33,672 nt of DNA from SZUA-35 sp037969565. Its GTDB lineage: Bacteria > Actinomycetota > Acidimicrobiia > Acidimicrobiales > SZUA-35. A program made the position numbers and the translations under genes. Shown here one piece after another: positions 6,896 through 14,958 of this stretch (position 1 is its first letter; every line of letters starts with the position of its first letter). The stretch covers positions 1 through 33,672 of the forward strand of contig JBBKXQ010000148.1 of assembly GCA_037969565.1 (NCBI GenBank), written 5' to 3'. The notes beneath the pieces are model-generated. The model searched no databases. It saw nothing but the letters and a program-made list of their open reading frames with translations, and was not told where the DNA came from.

Positions 6896-9439
6896 TCATT
6901 CACCAGTTTCGGCCAGCTCCGGCGTGGGAGGAGGCTGGAAACCTTCATGGGCCGTGAAGGTGAGACCGTTACGACCGGTTTCCTCGTCGGTGGCGACGTC
7001 GACCACGATGATCTGCCCGGCTCGGAACTCCTTGTAGAGCAGCTTCTCGGAGAGGGTGTCTTCCACCAGCCGTTGGATCGCACGACGGAGCGGTCGTGCC
7101 CCCATGGTGGGGTCGTAGCCGGCGTCGGCGAGATGGAGCTTTGCCTCGGTGGTGAGCTCCATGCCGATGCCCTGATCTTCGAGCTGGCCAACCGTTCGTT
7201 TGATGAGCAGGTCGACGATCTCGGTGACCTCGGCCTTGCTCAACTCGTGGAACACGATGGTTTCATCGACCCGGTTGAGGAACTCCGGCCGGAAATGAGC
7301 CTTGAGGGCGTCGTCGACCTTTTCCTTCATCCGTTCGTAGGTCACGGCTTCGTCGTTCGTGGAGAAACCGAGCTGGGCCTTGCGAAGGTCTTGGGTACCC
7401 AGGTTCGAGGTCATGATCAGCACCGTGTTGCGGAAGTCGACCGAACGACCCTGCGAGTCGGTGAGCCGACCTTCTTCCAGAATCTGGAGGAGGGTGTTGA
7501 AGACATCGGGGTGAGCTTTTTCGATCTCGTCGAAGAGCACGACGGAGAATGGCTTCCGACGAACGGCCTCGGTGAGCTGCCCGCCCTCTTCGTAGCCGAC
7601 GTAGCCCGGAGGCGAACCGATGAGGCGGCTCACCGTGTGCTTCTCCATGTACTCGGACATGTCGAGCGTGATCATGGCGTTGTCGTCACCGAACAAGAAG
7701 TCGCTGAGCGTCTTGGCCAGCTCGGTCTTGCCGACACCAGTGGGGCCCAGGAAAATGAACGAACCCGACGGACGTTTGGGATCCTTGAGTCCGGCCCGCG
7801 TGCGGCGAATCGACTGCGACACGGCGTGCACCGCATCGGCTTGGCCGATCACCCGCTTGTGGAGCTCGTCTTCCATCCGGAGAAGCTTTTCGGTCTCTTC
7901 CTCGGTGAGCTTGTAGACGGGGATACCGGTCCAGATCGACAGCACTTCGGCGATCGACTCTTCGTTGACCTCGTCGAACAGATCAACGCCACTGGCCTTG
8001 ATCTCGCCCTCCATCAATTCCTTGCGACCGAGGAGTTCTTTCTCCTTGTCGCGCAGGTTGCCGGCCTCTTCGAAGTTCTGATTCTCGACGGCGGCCTTCT
8101 TCTGTTGCACGACACCCGACAATTCGGCCTCGAGCTCTTTGAACGCGGGCGGCGTGCTCATCCGCTTGATCCGCAGCCGGGAGCCGGCTTCGTCGATGAG
8201 GTCGATGGCCTTGTCGGGCAGATGCCGGTCGGCGATGTAACGATCGGCCAGGTTGGCCGCGGCCACGAGGGCCTGATCGGTGATGGTGACCCGGTGGTGG
8301 CTCTCGTAGCGATCTCGGAGGCCCTTGAGAATCTCGATGGTGTGCTCGACGGTTGGTTCTTCGACCTTGACCGGCTGGAAACGACGCTCGAGTGCGGCGT
8401 CCTTCTCGAGGTGTTTGCGGTATTCGTCGATGGTGGTGGCACCGATGGTTTGGAGTTCGCCACGGGCCAGCATGGGCTTGAGAATGCTTGCGGCATCGAT
8501 GGCGCCTTCAGCGGCGCCCGCACCCACGAGCGTGTGGATCTCGTCGATGAACAGAACGATGTCGCCCCGAGTCTTGATCTCCTTGAGGACCTTCTTGAGC
8601 CGCTCTTCGAAGTCGCCCCGGTAGCGACTACCGGCAACGAGCGCACCGAGGTCGAGTGTGTAGAGCTGCTTGCCCCGAAGCGTGTCGGGTACTTCGTCGT
8701 CGGCGATCTTCTGGGCCAGGCCCTCGACGATCGCGGTCTTGCCGACGCCGGGTTCGCCGATCAGCACCGGGTTGTTCTTCGTGCGACGGCTGAGCACCTG
8801 CATCACTCGTTCGGCCTCGCGGGCGCGACCGATCACAGGATCGAGCTTTTTCTCGCGAGCGAGTTGGGTCATGTTGCGACCGAACTGATCGAGAATCAAC
8901 GAGCCGGTCTGGGTGTCGCCACCGCTTCCGCCGGATGTGGCGCTGGTTTTGCCCCCTTCACCTTGGGGCGCGTTGCCGCTTCCGGCTTGTCCGGAGGGGC
9001 CGGAGTAGCCCGAGAGCAGCTGGATCACTTGCTGACGAACACGACTGAGGTCGGCACCGAGCTTCACCAACACCTGAGCGGCAACGCCCTCACCCTCACG
9101 GATGAGGCCGAGGAGGATGTGTTCGGTGCCGATGTAGTTGTGGCCGAGCTGAAGCGCTTCACGCAGGGAGAGTTCGAGGACCTTCTTGGCCCGCGGTGTG
9201 AAGGGGATGTGTCCACTCGGCGACGATCCGCCTTGGCCGATGATGTCCTCGACCTGGCTGCGGACCGCTTCGAGCGAAATGGACAACGATTCGAGCGCTT
9301 TGGCCGCAACACCCTCTCCTTCATGGATGAGTCCGAGGAGGATGTGTTCGGTGCCGATGTAGTTGTGGTTCAGCAGTCGCGCTTCTTCTTGGGCCAAGAC
9401 GACTACTCGGCGGGCTCGGTCGGTAAAGCGTTCGAACAT
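6896..9439 (-). CDS. clpC: ATP-dependent Clp protease ATP-binding subunit ClpC
   Basis: ClpC is a AAA+ unfoldase that feeds misfolded and tagged proteins to ClpP. The 847-aa protein has two N-terminal Clp-N repeats (each with NYIGTEHILLGLI), a first AAA module with Walker A GEPGVGKTAI near 230, a UVR/M domain near 440-475 (QNFEEAGNLRDKEKEL), and a second AAA module with Walker A GPTGVGKTEL near 566, pore loop GYVGYEEGG, and a ClpP-docking loop of the LGF type. The frame is open for 114 codons further upstream, but MFERFTDRARR is the family start and a strong Shine-Dalgarno GGAGGAGA stands 5 bases before it. A SigR-type promoter and three 15-bp repeats precede it. It diverges from the polyprenyl synthase gene. 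Confidence 0.97.
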   Translation of the reverse strand: MFERFTDRARRVVVLAQEEARLLNHNYIGTEHILLGLIHEGEGVAAKALESLSISLEAVRSQVEDIIGQGGSSPSGHIPFTPRAKKVLELSLREALQLGHNYIGTEHILLGLIREGEGVAAQVLVKLGADLSRVRQQVIQLLSGYSGPSGQAGSGNAPQGEGGKTSATSGGSGGDTQTGSLILDQFGRNMTQLAREKKLDPVIGRAREAERVMQVLSRRTKNNPVLIGEPGVGKTAIVEGLAQKIADDEVPDTLRGKQLYTLDLGALVAGSRYRGDFEERLKKVLKEIKTRGDIVLFIDEIHTLVGAGAAEGAIDAASILKPMLARGELQTIGATTIDEYRKHLEKDAALERRFQPVKVEEPTVEHTIEILKGLRDRYESHHRVTITDQALVAAANLADRYIADRHLPDKAIDLIDEAGSRLRIKRMSTPPAFKELEAELSGVVQQKKAAVENQNFEEAGNLRDKEKELLGRKELMEGEIKASGVDLFDEVNEESIAEVLSIWTGIPVYKLTEEETEKLLRMEDELHKRVIGQADAVHAVSQSIRRTRAGLKDPKRPSGSFIFLGPTGVGKTELAKTLSDFLFGDDNAMITLDMSEYMEKHTVSRLIGSPPGYVGYEEGGQLTEAVRRKPFSVVLFDEIEKAHPDVFNTLLQILEEGRLTDSQGRSVDFRNTVLIMTSNLGTQDLRKAQLGFSTNDEAVTYERMKEKVDDALKAHFRPEFLNRVDETIVFHELSKAEVTEIVDLLIKRTVGQLEDQGIGMELTTEAKLHLADAGYDPTMGARPLRRAIQRLVEDTLSEKLLYKEFRAGQIIVVDVATDEETGRNGLTFTAHEGFQPPPTPELAETGE

Positions 9440-9466
9440 GTGGATCTCCTCCGGAGCACTGAATGC

Positions 9467-9505
9467 GAGAGAACTTATGGTGAGAGAACTGAAGTTGAGA
9501 GAAAG
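9467..9505 (-). repeat. Three 15-bp-spaced direct repeats in the clpC leader
   Basis: On the plus strand GAGAGAACT occurs at 9467 and 9482 and GAGAGAAAG at 9497, exactly 15 bases apart. The array lies in the ~107-base 5' leader of clpC, between the SigR-type promoter and the ribosome binding site. It could be a regulator array or an mRNA-level element. It does not match the HspR HAIR or ClgR consensus as I know them. Confidence 0.6.
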
Positions 9506-9553
9506 AACGGTGATTTTCCTCGGACGGCCGAAGCTGGTAGAGGGAACCCAGAC

Positions 9554-9580
9554 AACAATCCTACAGGCCGTACTGTTCCC
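9554..9580 (-). promoter_or_regulatory. SigR/SigH-type promoter of clpC (GGAAC-N18-GTT)
   Basis: On the minus strand GGGAAC (9580-9575) and GTTG (9556-9553) are separated by exactly 18 bases. This matches the SigR consensus of Streptomyces (GGAAT-N18-GTT) and the mycobacterial SigH consensus. clpC is a known member of these thiol-stress regulons, and a SigR/RsrA pair is encoded at 22 kb in this window. Confidence 0.7.
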
Positions 9581-9703
9581 AAGGTCGGCGTTGGTGGCCA
9601 GTACGTGAGGTATCGGCAGTACAGCGCGCCTGACTGAAGGTCCAAGAATCCTGCTCCGACCGGGAGATTTCGGCCAGGTTGCGCCAGTTATCGGCCCTTC
9701 GCA

Positions 9704-9709
9704 TAACCT
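9704..9709 (+). promoter_or_regulatory. -10 box (TAACCT) of the polyprenyl synthase gene, leaderless type
   Basis: TAACCT ends 7 bases before the GTG at 9717. A TTGCGC hexamer 19 bases upstream (9679-9684) could serve as -35. Confidence 0.55.
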
Positions 9710-9716
9710 CTGCTGC

Positions 9717-10724
9717 GTGGCAATCAACCCACTCTCCCTTCTTCCCACCGGCTCCGCCGACAAGGATCGGATCGAGCACACCCTGCTCGACGTCGTTCGC
9801 GTCGACGACGACCCTTACCTCACCGAGATTTCTTCTCATCTCATCAAGGCTGGTGGGAAACGATTACGCCCACTGTTCGCGGTCGGCGCAGCCGCATGTG
9901 TGCTGCCCGACGGTGTACCCGTACATCAGGATGTGATTCGAGGCGGCGTCTCGGTCGAATTGGTCCACATCGGCTCGCTTTACCACGACGACGTGATGGA
10001 CGAGGCCGAGATGCGGCGCCAGGTGATCAGCGTGAATGCTCGCTGGGGCAACCTTCGAGCGATTCTCTCGGGCGATTTCTTGCTGGCGAAGGCCTCCGAA
10101 ATTGCTGCCGATCTGGGCGTCGAGGTGGCAGGGCTCCTGGCAACCACCATTGCCGAGTTGTGTAAAGGGCAAGTCGCCGAACTCCAAACCATGTACAGCG
10201 TCGACCGCACCGAGGCGCAGTACTTCCCGTCGATCGCTGGGAAAACTGCTTCGCTCTACGCAGCTGCGTGCCGGATCGGCGGAATCGTTTCCGGACAAAG
10301 TCGAGAAAACATCGATCGTCTCACCGAGTTCGGGCGGTTGTACGGAATGGCGTTTCAGGTCGTCGACGACATCCTCGATGTGATCGCAACCGACGAGCAG
10401 CTGGGAAAGCCCGCCGGGAACGACATGATCGAAGGGGTCTACAGCCTCCCCGTCATCCACACGCTTGCCTGGCCCGAGGGCAAGATGCTCCGCGAACTCC
10501 TCACCGACGGACTGGCGATCGAGAACCGCCTTCGGGCCATCGACATCGTGCGGCGCGGCCCAGGAGTCGCCTCGTCGTTGGCCGTTGCGCAACAGTTCAT
10601 CGATGAGGCCAAAGACGTTCTGGCGCTCGTGAGCACCAATGAGGCGGCCAAGGCGCTGGCCGGCGCTGCCGATCATCTCCTCACGAGCATTCCCTTCGAC
10701 CAGGTCGAATCCGAATCCCTCTGA
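9717..10724 (+). CDS. Trans-polyprenyl diphosphate synthase (quinone side chain type)
   Basis: The enzyme elongates allylic diphosphates with isopentenyl diphosphate to a long all-trans chain, most likely for menaquinone. The 335-aa protein has the usual all-alpha prenyltransferase signatures: GGKRLRP near the N-terminus, the first aspartate-rich motif DDVMDEAEMRR (from Asp91), KTASLYAAACRIGG, and the second motif DDILD (from Asp217). Residues just before the first motif (VELVHIGSLYH) have no bulky aromatic directly upstream, which fits a long-chain rather than a short-chain product; chain length cannot be set from sequence alone. The start GTG follows a TAACCT box at leaderless spacing. It uses precursors made by the IspD/IspF pathway. 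A 51-bp palindromic repeat follows the stop codon. Confidence 0.92.
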   Translation: MAINPLSLLPTGSADKDRIEHTLLDVVRVDDDPYLTEISSHLIKAGGKRLRPLFAVGAAACVLPDGVPVHQDVIRGGVSVELVHIGSLYHDDVMDEAEMRRQVISVNARWGNLRAILSGDFLLAKASEIAADLGVEVAGLLATTIAELCKGQVAELQTMYSVDRTEAQYFPSIAGKTASLYAAACRIGGIVSGQSRENIDRLTEFGRLYGMAFQVVDDILDVIATDEQLGKPAGNDMIEGVYSLPVIHTLAWPEGKMLRELLTDGLAIENRLRAIDIVRRGPGVASSLAVAQQFIDEAKDVLALVSTNEAAKALAGAADHLLTSIPFDQVESESL

Positions 10725-10739
10725 GGCCCGCCAAGGCCT

Positions 10740-10790
10740 GATCTGGCACCGAGATCGCCCCGATCATCGGCCCCATTTCGGTGCCAGATC
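10740..10790. repeat. 51-bp palindromic repeat, copy A
   Basis: The element has outer arms GATCTGGCACCGA and TCGGTGCCAGATC, with an inner CCGAT-C-ATCGG stem. It sits 15 bases after the polyprenyl synthase stop. Copy B at 25232-25282 has the same length and is identical at about 43 of 51 positions. As RNA it would fold into a long hairpin and might end transcription, but no T-run follows. Confidence 0.75.
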
Positions 10791-10833
10791 GGGTGGTTCG
10801 ACGCACCATCCGGACGGCTCCGTGGCGCTTCGT

Positions 10834-10839
10834 TAGAGT
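10834..10839 (+). promoter_or_regulatory. -10 box (TAGAGT) of the histidine kinase gene, leaderless type
   Basis: TAGAGT ends 6 bases before the ATG at 10846. Confidence 0.55.
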
Positions 10840-10845
10840 CTCGCC

Positions 10846-12021
10846 ATGGATGTCAGCAAGCGGCAACGCACGATCCCGCTGCTCGGTGTCCTTGCGGCAC
10901 CGGACATCTCGCCACCCACCCGCAGCTCCTATCTCCGCGGCGTCCTCGCTTTCCGGCTCCTGGTCGGCGCGTGGATGTCCGTCGTGTTCATCTGGGAGAT
11001 CTGGGAACGCACGTCGAATGATCCGGCAGGCCTGAAAGACGACGTCGCCCACCCCGGGGTCGGCGTCCTGCTGCTCGCTCTCGCGTGGCTCGTCATGGCG
11101 TTCCTCGTGTTCCACTACAACCGGGACCCGATTCGCCTACTCCAACCGATCGTCGTCGTCCCGGAGATCGCCGTAGCGGCCATGCTGCTGTTCGCCGATG
11201 CGTGGGTGTTCGGCGTTTCCCATTCACAGGCACTGCCCACTGTGTGGCCACTCGCCGTGATCTTCACGGCCGCCGTCGCGGCCGGCACGAGAGCCGCCGT
11301 CGTCACCGGTGTCGGCCTTGGATTGTGCCGCTATCTCGGCTGGTTGGCCTTTCCCTACACGGCCGACGATGGTCCCTGGAGCCTCGCCCGGATTGCCAGC
11401 ACTGTGCTGTTCGGCGTTGGTGGCTGGGTTGCCGGCTATCTGCTGACCCAGCAGGAGGCCGCCGACCGTTCGATCTCAGCCTTTCGGGCCCGAGAGGAAG
11501 TGGCGAGAACGCTCCACGATGGTGTGCTGCAGACCCTGGCCGTGATCCAGCGCCGCAGCGACGACGGCGAACTGGTCGAGCTCGCCCGAACCCAAGAACT
11601 CGAGTTGCGGGAATATCTCTTCTCCGGAAGTGAAGTTGCCGACGACGTTGCGTCGGCTCTCCGTTCGGTGGCTCGACGTGCAGAGCAGAGGTACAACATT
11701 CGAGTGGCCGTGATCTGTGCCCCCGACCTCCCGCCGGGCTCCGCACCGGTGATCCATGCGTTGGCCGGGGCCGTCGGCGAAGCACTCACCAACGCGGCCA
11801 AACATGGCGGGGCCGAGCGAGTGACGGTCTACGCCGAACCAGGAGCCGATTGTGAGTTCTTCGTCTCGGTGAAAGACGAAGGAGCCGGCTTCGACAGCAC
11901 CGTTGCTCAGGTCGGCGAAGGAATCCGTCGATCGATACGGGGAAGGGTCGAAGAGCTCGGCGGCAGGGTGGAGGTCGACGGCCGACCGGGTCGCGGCACA
12001 GAAGTGAGATTGCATGTCTGA
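10846..12021 (+). CDS. Membrane sensor histidine kinase, NarL/MacS (HisKA_3) type
   Basis: This 391-aa kinase has an N-terminal membrane region with about five or six hydrophobic helices (residues ~28-205) and little extracytoplasmic loop, so it probably senses something in or near the membrane. The dimerisation/phosphoacceptor helix has REEVARTLHDGVLQT with His224. The HATPase_c domain carries the N box GEALTNAAKHGG, the G1 box DEGAGFD and G2 box GRGTEV. The domain set is that of NarX/DesK/MacS-type kinases, which pair with LuxR-type regulators. Exactly such a regulator starts 45 bases downstream. The ATG has a TAGAGT box 6 bases before it. The signal sensed is not evident. Confidence 0.92.
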   Translation: MDVSKRQRTIPLLGVLAAPDISPPTRSSYLRGVLAFRLLVGAWMSVVFIWEIWERTSNDPAGLKDDVAHPGVGVLLLALAWLVMAFLVFHYNRDPIRLLQPIVVVPEIAVAAMLLFADAWVFGVSHSQALPTVWPLAVIFTAAVAAGTRAAVVTGVGLGLCRYLGWLAFPYTADDGPWSLARIASTVLFGVGGWVAGYLLTQQEAADRSISAFRAREEVARTLHDGVLQTLAVIQRRSDDGELVELARTQELELREYLFSGSEVADDVASALRSVARRAEQRYNIRVAVICAPDLPPGSAPVIHALAGAVGEALTNAAKHGGAERVTVYAEPGADCEFFVSVKDEGAGFDSTVAQVGEGIRRSIRGRVEELGGRVEVDGRPGRGTEVRLHV

Positions 12022-12066
12022 GAGAAACCCAATCGTCAGGGATGATCACGAACGGAGCACGAGAAG

Positions 12067-12699
12067 ATGAGTTTCACGAGCCAGGTCACCGTTGTCCTCG
12101 CCGACGATCATCCGATCTGGCGCTCTGGCGTACGAGCCGACCTCGGCGAGAACTTCGTCGTCGTCGCTGAGGCCGGGGATGCCGATGAGGCCATCTCGGC
12201 GATCAAAAAGCACAAGCCGGATCTCGTCGTCTGTGATCTCAACATGCCGAACGGCGGCGGAATCAAGGTCGCCAAGGAGTGCGGCAAGATCACCAACATC
12301 GTGATGCTGACCGTGAGCGAGGCCGAGCGTGATCTGCTCGACGCCGTTGCCGCCGGCGCTATCGGTTACTTGGTCAAATCAACCCCACCCGATGAACTCA
12401 GAAACGAGTTGTGGCGAGCAGCGAGGGGAGAACCTGTGTTCTCGCCCGCACTGGCCAGCCTGGTCCTCGGTGAATTTCGCCGGCTGAGCAAAGACACCGG
12501 CCCCACCCAGGCCTTGTCGGATCGAGAGCGTGAAGTTCTGCAGTACGTGGCCCGCGGCCACTCCTACAAGGAGATCGGTGAGGCGCTCTTCATCTCGCCC
12601 AAGACGGTCGAGAACCACGTTCGAAACATCCTCGGCAAATTGCACCTGAGCCGAAAACAGGAACTGATTCGGTTCGCCATCAAACACGGCATCGAATGA
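12067..12699 (+). CDS. NarL/FixJ-family response regulator
   Basis: This 210-aa protein is the likely partner of the kinase just upstream. The receiver domain (about 5-120) has the acidic pocket DDH, phosphoacceptor Asp57 (VVCDLNMP), the switch Thr in VMLTVSE and Lys104 (YLVKS). The LuxR-type helix-turn-helix (about 145-205) reads LSDREREVLQYVARGHSYKEI and SPKTVENHVRNILGKL. Both halves are complete. No gene target is certain; the envelope operon starting 147 bases downstream on the same strand is a candidate but appears to have its own -10 box. Confidence 0.94.
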   Translation: MSFTSQVTVVLADDHPIWRSGVRADLGENFVVVAEAGDADEAISAIKKHKPDLVVCDLNMPNGGGIKVAKECGKITNIVMLTVSEAERDLLDAVAAGAIGYLVKSTPPDELRNELWRAARGEPVFSPALASLVLGEFRRLSKDTGPTQALSDREREVLQYVARGHSYKEIGEALFISPKTVENHVRNILGKLHLSRKQELIRFAIKHGIE

Positions 12700-12740
12700 T
12701 CCGAAACGGTTTGCCGAGCTGCCGCCTAGCCGAAAAAGCC

Positions 12741-12755
12741 ACCGATCGGATCGGT
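12741..12755 (+). terminator. Small hairpin after the response regulator gene
   Basis: ACCGAT-CGG-ATCGGT forms a perfect 6-bp stem with a 3-base loop, preceded by an A-run but not followed by T-run. It may be a weak terminator or operator in the gap before the EssC-like gene. Confidence 0.25.
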
Positions 12756-12832
12756 CGGGCGTAGGCCGGATGGCCTCGCCTCGAGTGCGTCTGTTGGGGC
12801 GCTTCACTCTGTGGTGACGACGCTGCCTCCAA

Positions 12833-12838
12833 TAGTGT
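12833..12838 (+). promoter_or_regulatory. -10 box (TAGTGT) of the EssC-like gene, leaderless type
   Basis: TAGTGT ends 8 bases before the in-frame GTG at 12847. It favours that start over the GTG codons at 12811 and 12814, which lie upstream of the box. Confidence 0.5.
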
Positions 12839-12846
12839 CTGTCATC

Positions 12847-14958
12847 GTGGGTAGCGAACCGAACCAGCATGAGTCGAACCAGAGCGCGCCAGTCGTGCGT
12901 CTCCGCCACGAGGCTGGACTCACCGCAGGCGGAGCCATGCTCCTCAAAGCGGGCGACTTCCAGTTCGGTCCCTTGCGGGCCAGTGTTGCCGGTCTCGGGG
13001 AGGGCGAGCCGGAAACGGTGAGTTTCGGTCTGACGGTCGAGAGCGCGGATCGGGTCTTCGCCAGCCGGGGCACCGAACCATTGGCGGTGGAGGGGGTTTT
13101 GGTCGACGGCAGCGTCGAACTACGTCCCGGCGACATCATCCAGCTCGCTACCGACCATTTCACGATCGAACGATCGGATCCAGACCAGACCTCGGCTGCC
13201 ACGAACCCACTGATTCGAGTTCCTCGGGTCGAACACCTGAACATCAAGAGAAACCGGAAGCTGGTCGCACTCTTTCTCACGCTGACGATCGTCGGTTCGG
13301 CCCTGGCCCTTGTTCAGGATTGGCTGCTGATCGTGGCGGGCCTTGGTGCGATGGGATTGTTCGGAGTGCTACTGCGACATCGACGAGCAGTGAGTTCGGC
13401 CGAACATCGCCGAACCCTGGCTCTGGCCGCGGCCAAAACAGAGTTCAGCGCCGCTCTGCGACATGCCCGCGCTGACGCCGCTCGAGATCTACGCCGGTCG
13501 TTCCCCGGGCCCGCCGGGATCACCGATCTCGTGACTCATGGATCGCCGGCCGCGGGGCCATCGGTCGGCCACCTGAGCCGCACCATGCCGTTCAGCGGCA
13601 AGATTGCGATCGCCTCCGGCGATCTCAGCTGGAGCCCGCAAATCGAGGGTGAAGGCGTTTCCGGGTGGGATCATCAGGCGATCCTCGCCATCAACGATTT
13701 CCTCGCTGCCGTTCCCTTCACGATTGATATCGGCCGAGACACCATCGGCATCGTCGCTCCTCGTCGCGCCGCGCTCGCCTCCGCCCGCCATCTGCTCACG
13801 GCAGCACGCACACTCGGAGGCGACAACCTCCAGATCACCGTCGTTGCGTCCGATGATCGAGCCGTCGATTGGCGTTGGCTCGATCCCAAGTCCGGCACAA
13901 CCGCCACCGAGGGCGAATTCGAGATTCGGCTCTTCGATGGTGTCGCGCCGGCGCAGACCCAACCGGGGAGCGTGGTTCTCGCGGAAGCCGCCGAGGAACT
14001 CGTAATCCCATGCGACATCGTTCTCATCATCAACGATGACGGAACGGCCGCAGCCGTCATGGGTCCGGACCAACGGGCGAGCGGCCTCGTGCCCCACGGC
14101 ATCACCGAATCGCATGCCGAATCGGTCGAGAAAGCAATCCTCACCCGCGACTCGGGCGAGCCGACATCGAGAGACGAATTCGCCAACGCCGAACCATTCG
14201 TCAAGGGACTCGGTGCGATTCTCATCGAACCCATCGCCGCTTCCGAAACTGCGGGAGACGACGATTCGGTGATTGATCTGCGCCCCATTCCCGCTGCGCC
14301 GGCCACCTCTGCCCCCGCCGCTCCATCGATCATCGACCTGACGTTGGTACCGAGTTCCTACGCCTTCTTGAACGAGCGCCTGATGGTCGTGGGTGAGCCG
14401 AGCACTCAGGTGACAGCGCTCATCGCCTCGGCCGCGCTCGAGCAGGCTGCGATGTACCCCAGCCGCTCCATATTCGTTCTGGATCGTGGAGACCGGTCGC
14501 TGATTCGCCTCGCCCAGATCCCCACCTGCAGGCAGTACGCAGCGATCGACGACATCGACGCCGCCACTCGGCTGATCCAACAGCTCGAGGACCATGTGAC
14601 CGGACACGCCGATGATCCTGCACTGGTCCTCGTCGCCGACATCGGAAGGGCGCTCACGTTTTACGCCCTGGCGGGCCGATCCGATCTCGCCGAACGGCTC
14701 GAAACGCTGCTCCATGCGTCGACATCCGTGAACGCTGCCGCCTCAACCGCTCCCAATACTCAAGATCAGCCCGTTCTGGCCGACCGTTTCCTCGTGTGGA
14801 TTCATCCATCCACCGACGATCACGGCCCAGAAGGACTTCGCATGACAGACCCAGACGGCGAGCATCGGCTCGATGACTCCCTCATCCCGGGCCGCGACAT
14901 GACCGGTCGCGTTGCGGCGCTGAAGAGCAGCGATGTCCTCGAGAGTCGGCAAACATGA
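12847..14958 (+). CDS. FHA-like, two-helix, EssC/FtsK-like membrane protein with degenerate ATPase motifs
   Basis: This 703-aa protein follows the outline of type VII secretion EssC/EccC but is short and looks catalytically dead. Residues ~15-125 resemble an FHA domain (VDGSVELRPGDIIQLATDHFTI). Two membrane helices lie near 138-178. After a helical stretch come an EssC-like segment (FPGPAG near 214, then a PFSGKIAIASGDLSW strand) and a domain like the first EssC ATPase lobe (VPFTIDIGRDTIGIVAP, 285-305). The last domain (from about 506) has GEPSTQVTAL where a Walker A GxxGxGKS/T would be and VLVADIG at Walker B. The ending SLIPGRDMTGRV recalls the FtsK/EccC core end. The stop overlaps the OmpA-like gene as ATGA. 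No WXG100 or other secretion genes are in the window. The EssC relation is my reading and needs a profile search. Confidence 0.65.
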   Translation: MGSEPNQHESNQSAPVVRLRHEAGLTAGGAMLLKAGDFQFGPLRASVAGLGEGEPETVSFGLTVESADRVFASRGTEPLAVEGVLVDGSVELRPGDIIQLATDHFTIERSDPDQTSAATNPLIRVPRVEHLNIKRNRKLVALFLTLTIVGSALALVQDWLLIVAGLGAMGLFGVLLRHRRAVSSAEHRRTLALAAAKTEFSAALRHARADAARDLRRSFPGPAGITDLVTHGSPAAGPSVGHLSRTMPFSGKIAIASGDLSWSPQIEGEGVSGWDHQAILAINDFLAAVPFTIDIGRDTIGIVAPRRAALASARHLLTAARTLGGDNLQITVVASDDRAVDWRWLDPKSGTTATEGEFEIRLFDGVAPAQTQPGSVVLAEAAEELVIPCDIVLIINDDGTAAAVMGPDQRASGLVPHGITESHAESVEKAILTRDSGEPTSRDEFANAEPFVKGLGAILIEPIAASETAGDDDSVIDLRPIPAAPATSAPAAPSIIDLTLVPSSYAFLNERLMVVGEPSTQVTALIASAALEQAAMYPSRSIFVLDRGDRSLIRLAQIPTCRQYAAIDDIDAATRLIQQLEDHVTGHADDPALVLVADIGRALTFYALAGRSDLAERLETLLHASTSVNAAASTAPNTQDQPVLADRFLVWIHPSTDDHGPEGLRMTDPDGEHRLDDSLIPGRDMTGRVAALKSSDVLESRQT

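Noticed and set aside
6893..9637. A 914-codon plus-strand frame antisense to clpC
   Set aside because: It is a shadow of ClpC codon bias; the repeat-like His/Glu/Leu composition has no domain.
9440..9781. Upstream extension of the clpC frame
   Set aside because: It covers the divergent promoter region, and a strong ribosome site precedes the canonical MFERF start.
13489..14715. A 408-codon minus-strand frame antisense to the EssC-like gene
   Set aside because: The plus-strand frame has membrane helices, domain-like motifs and an overlap with the next gene; the antisense has none of these.
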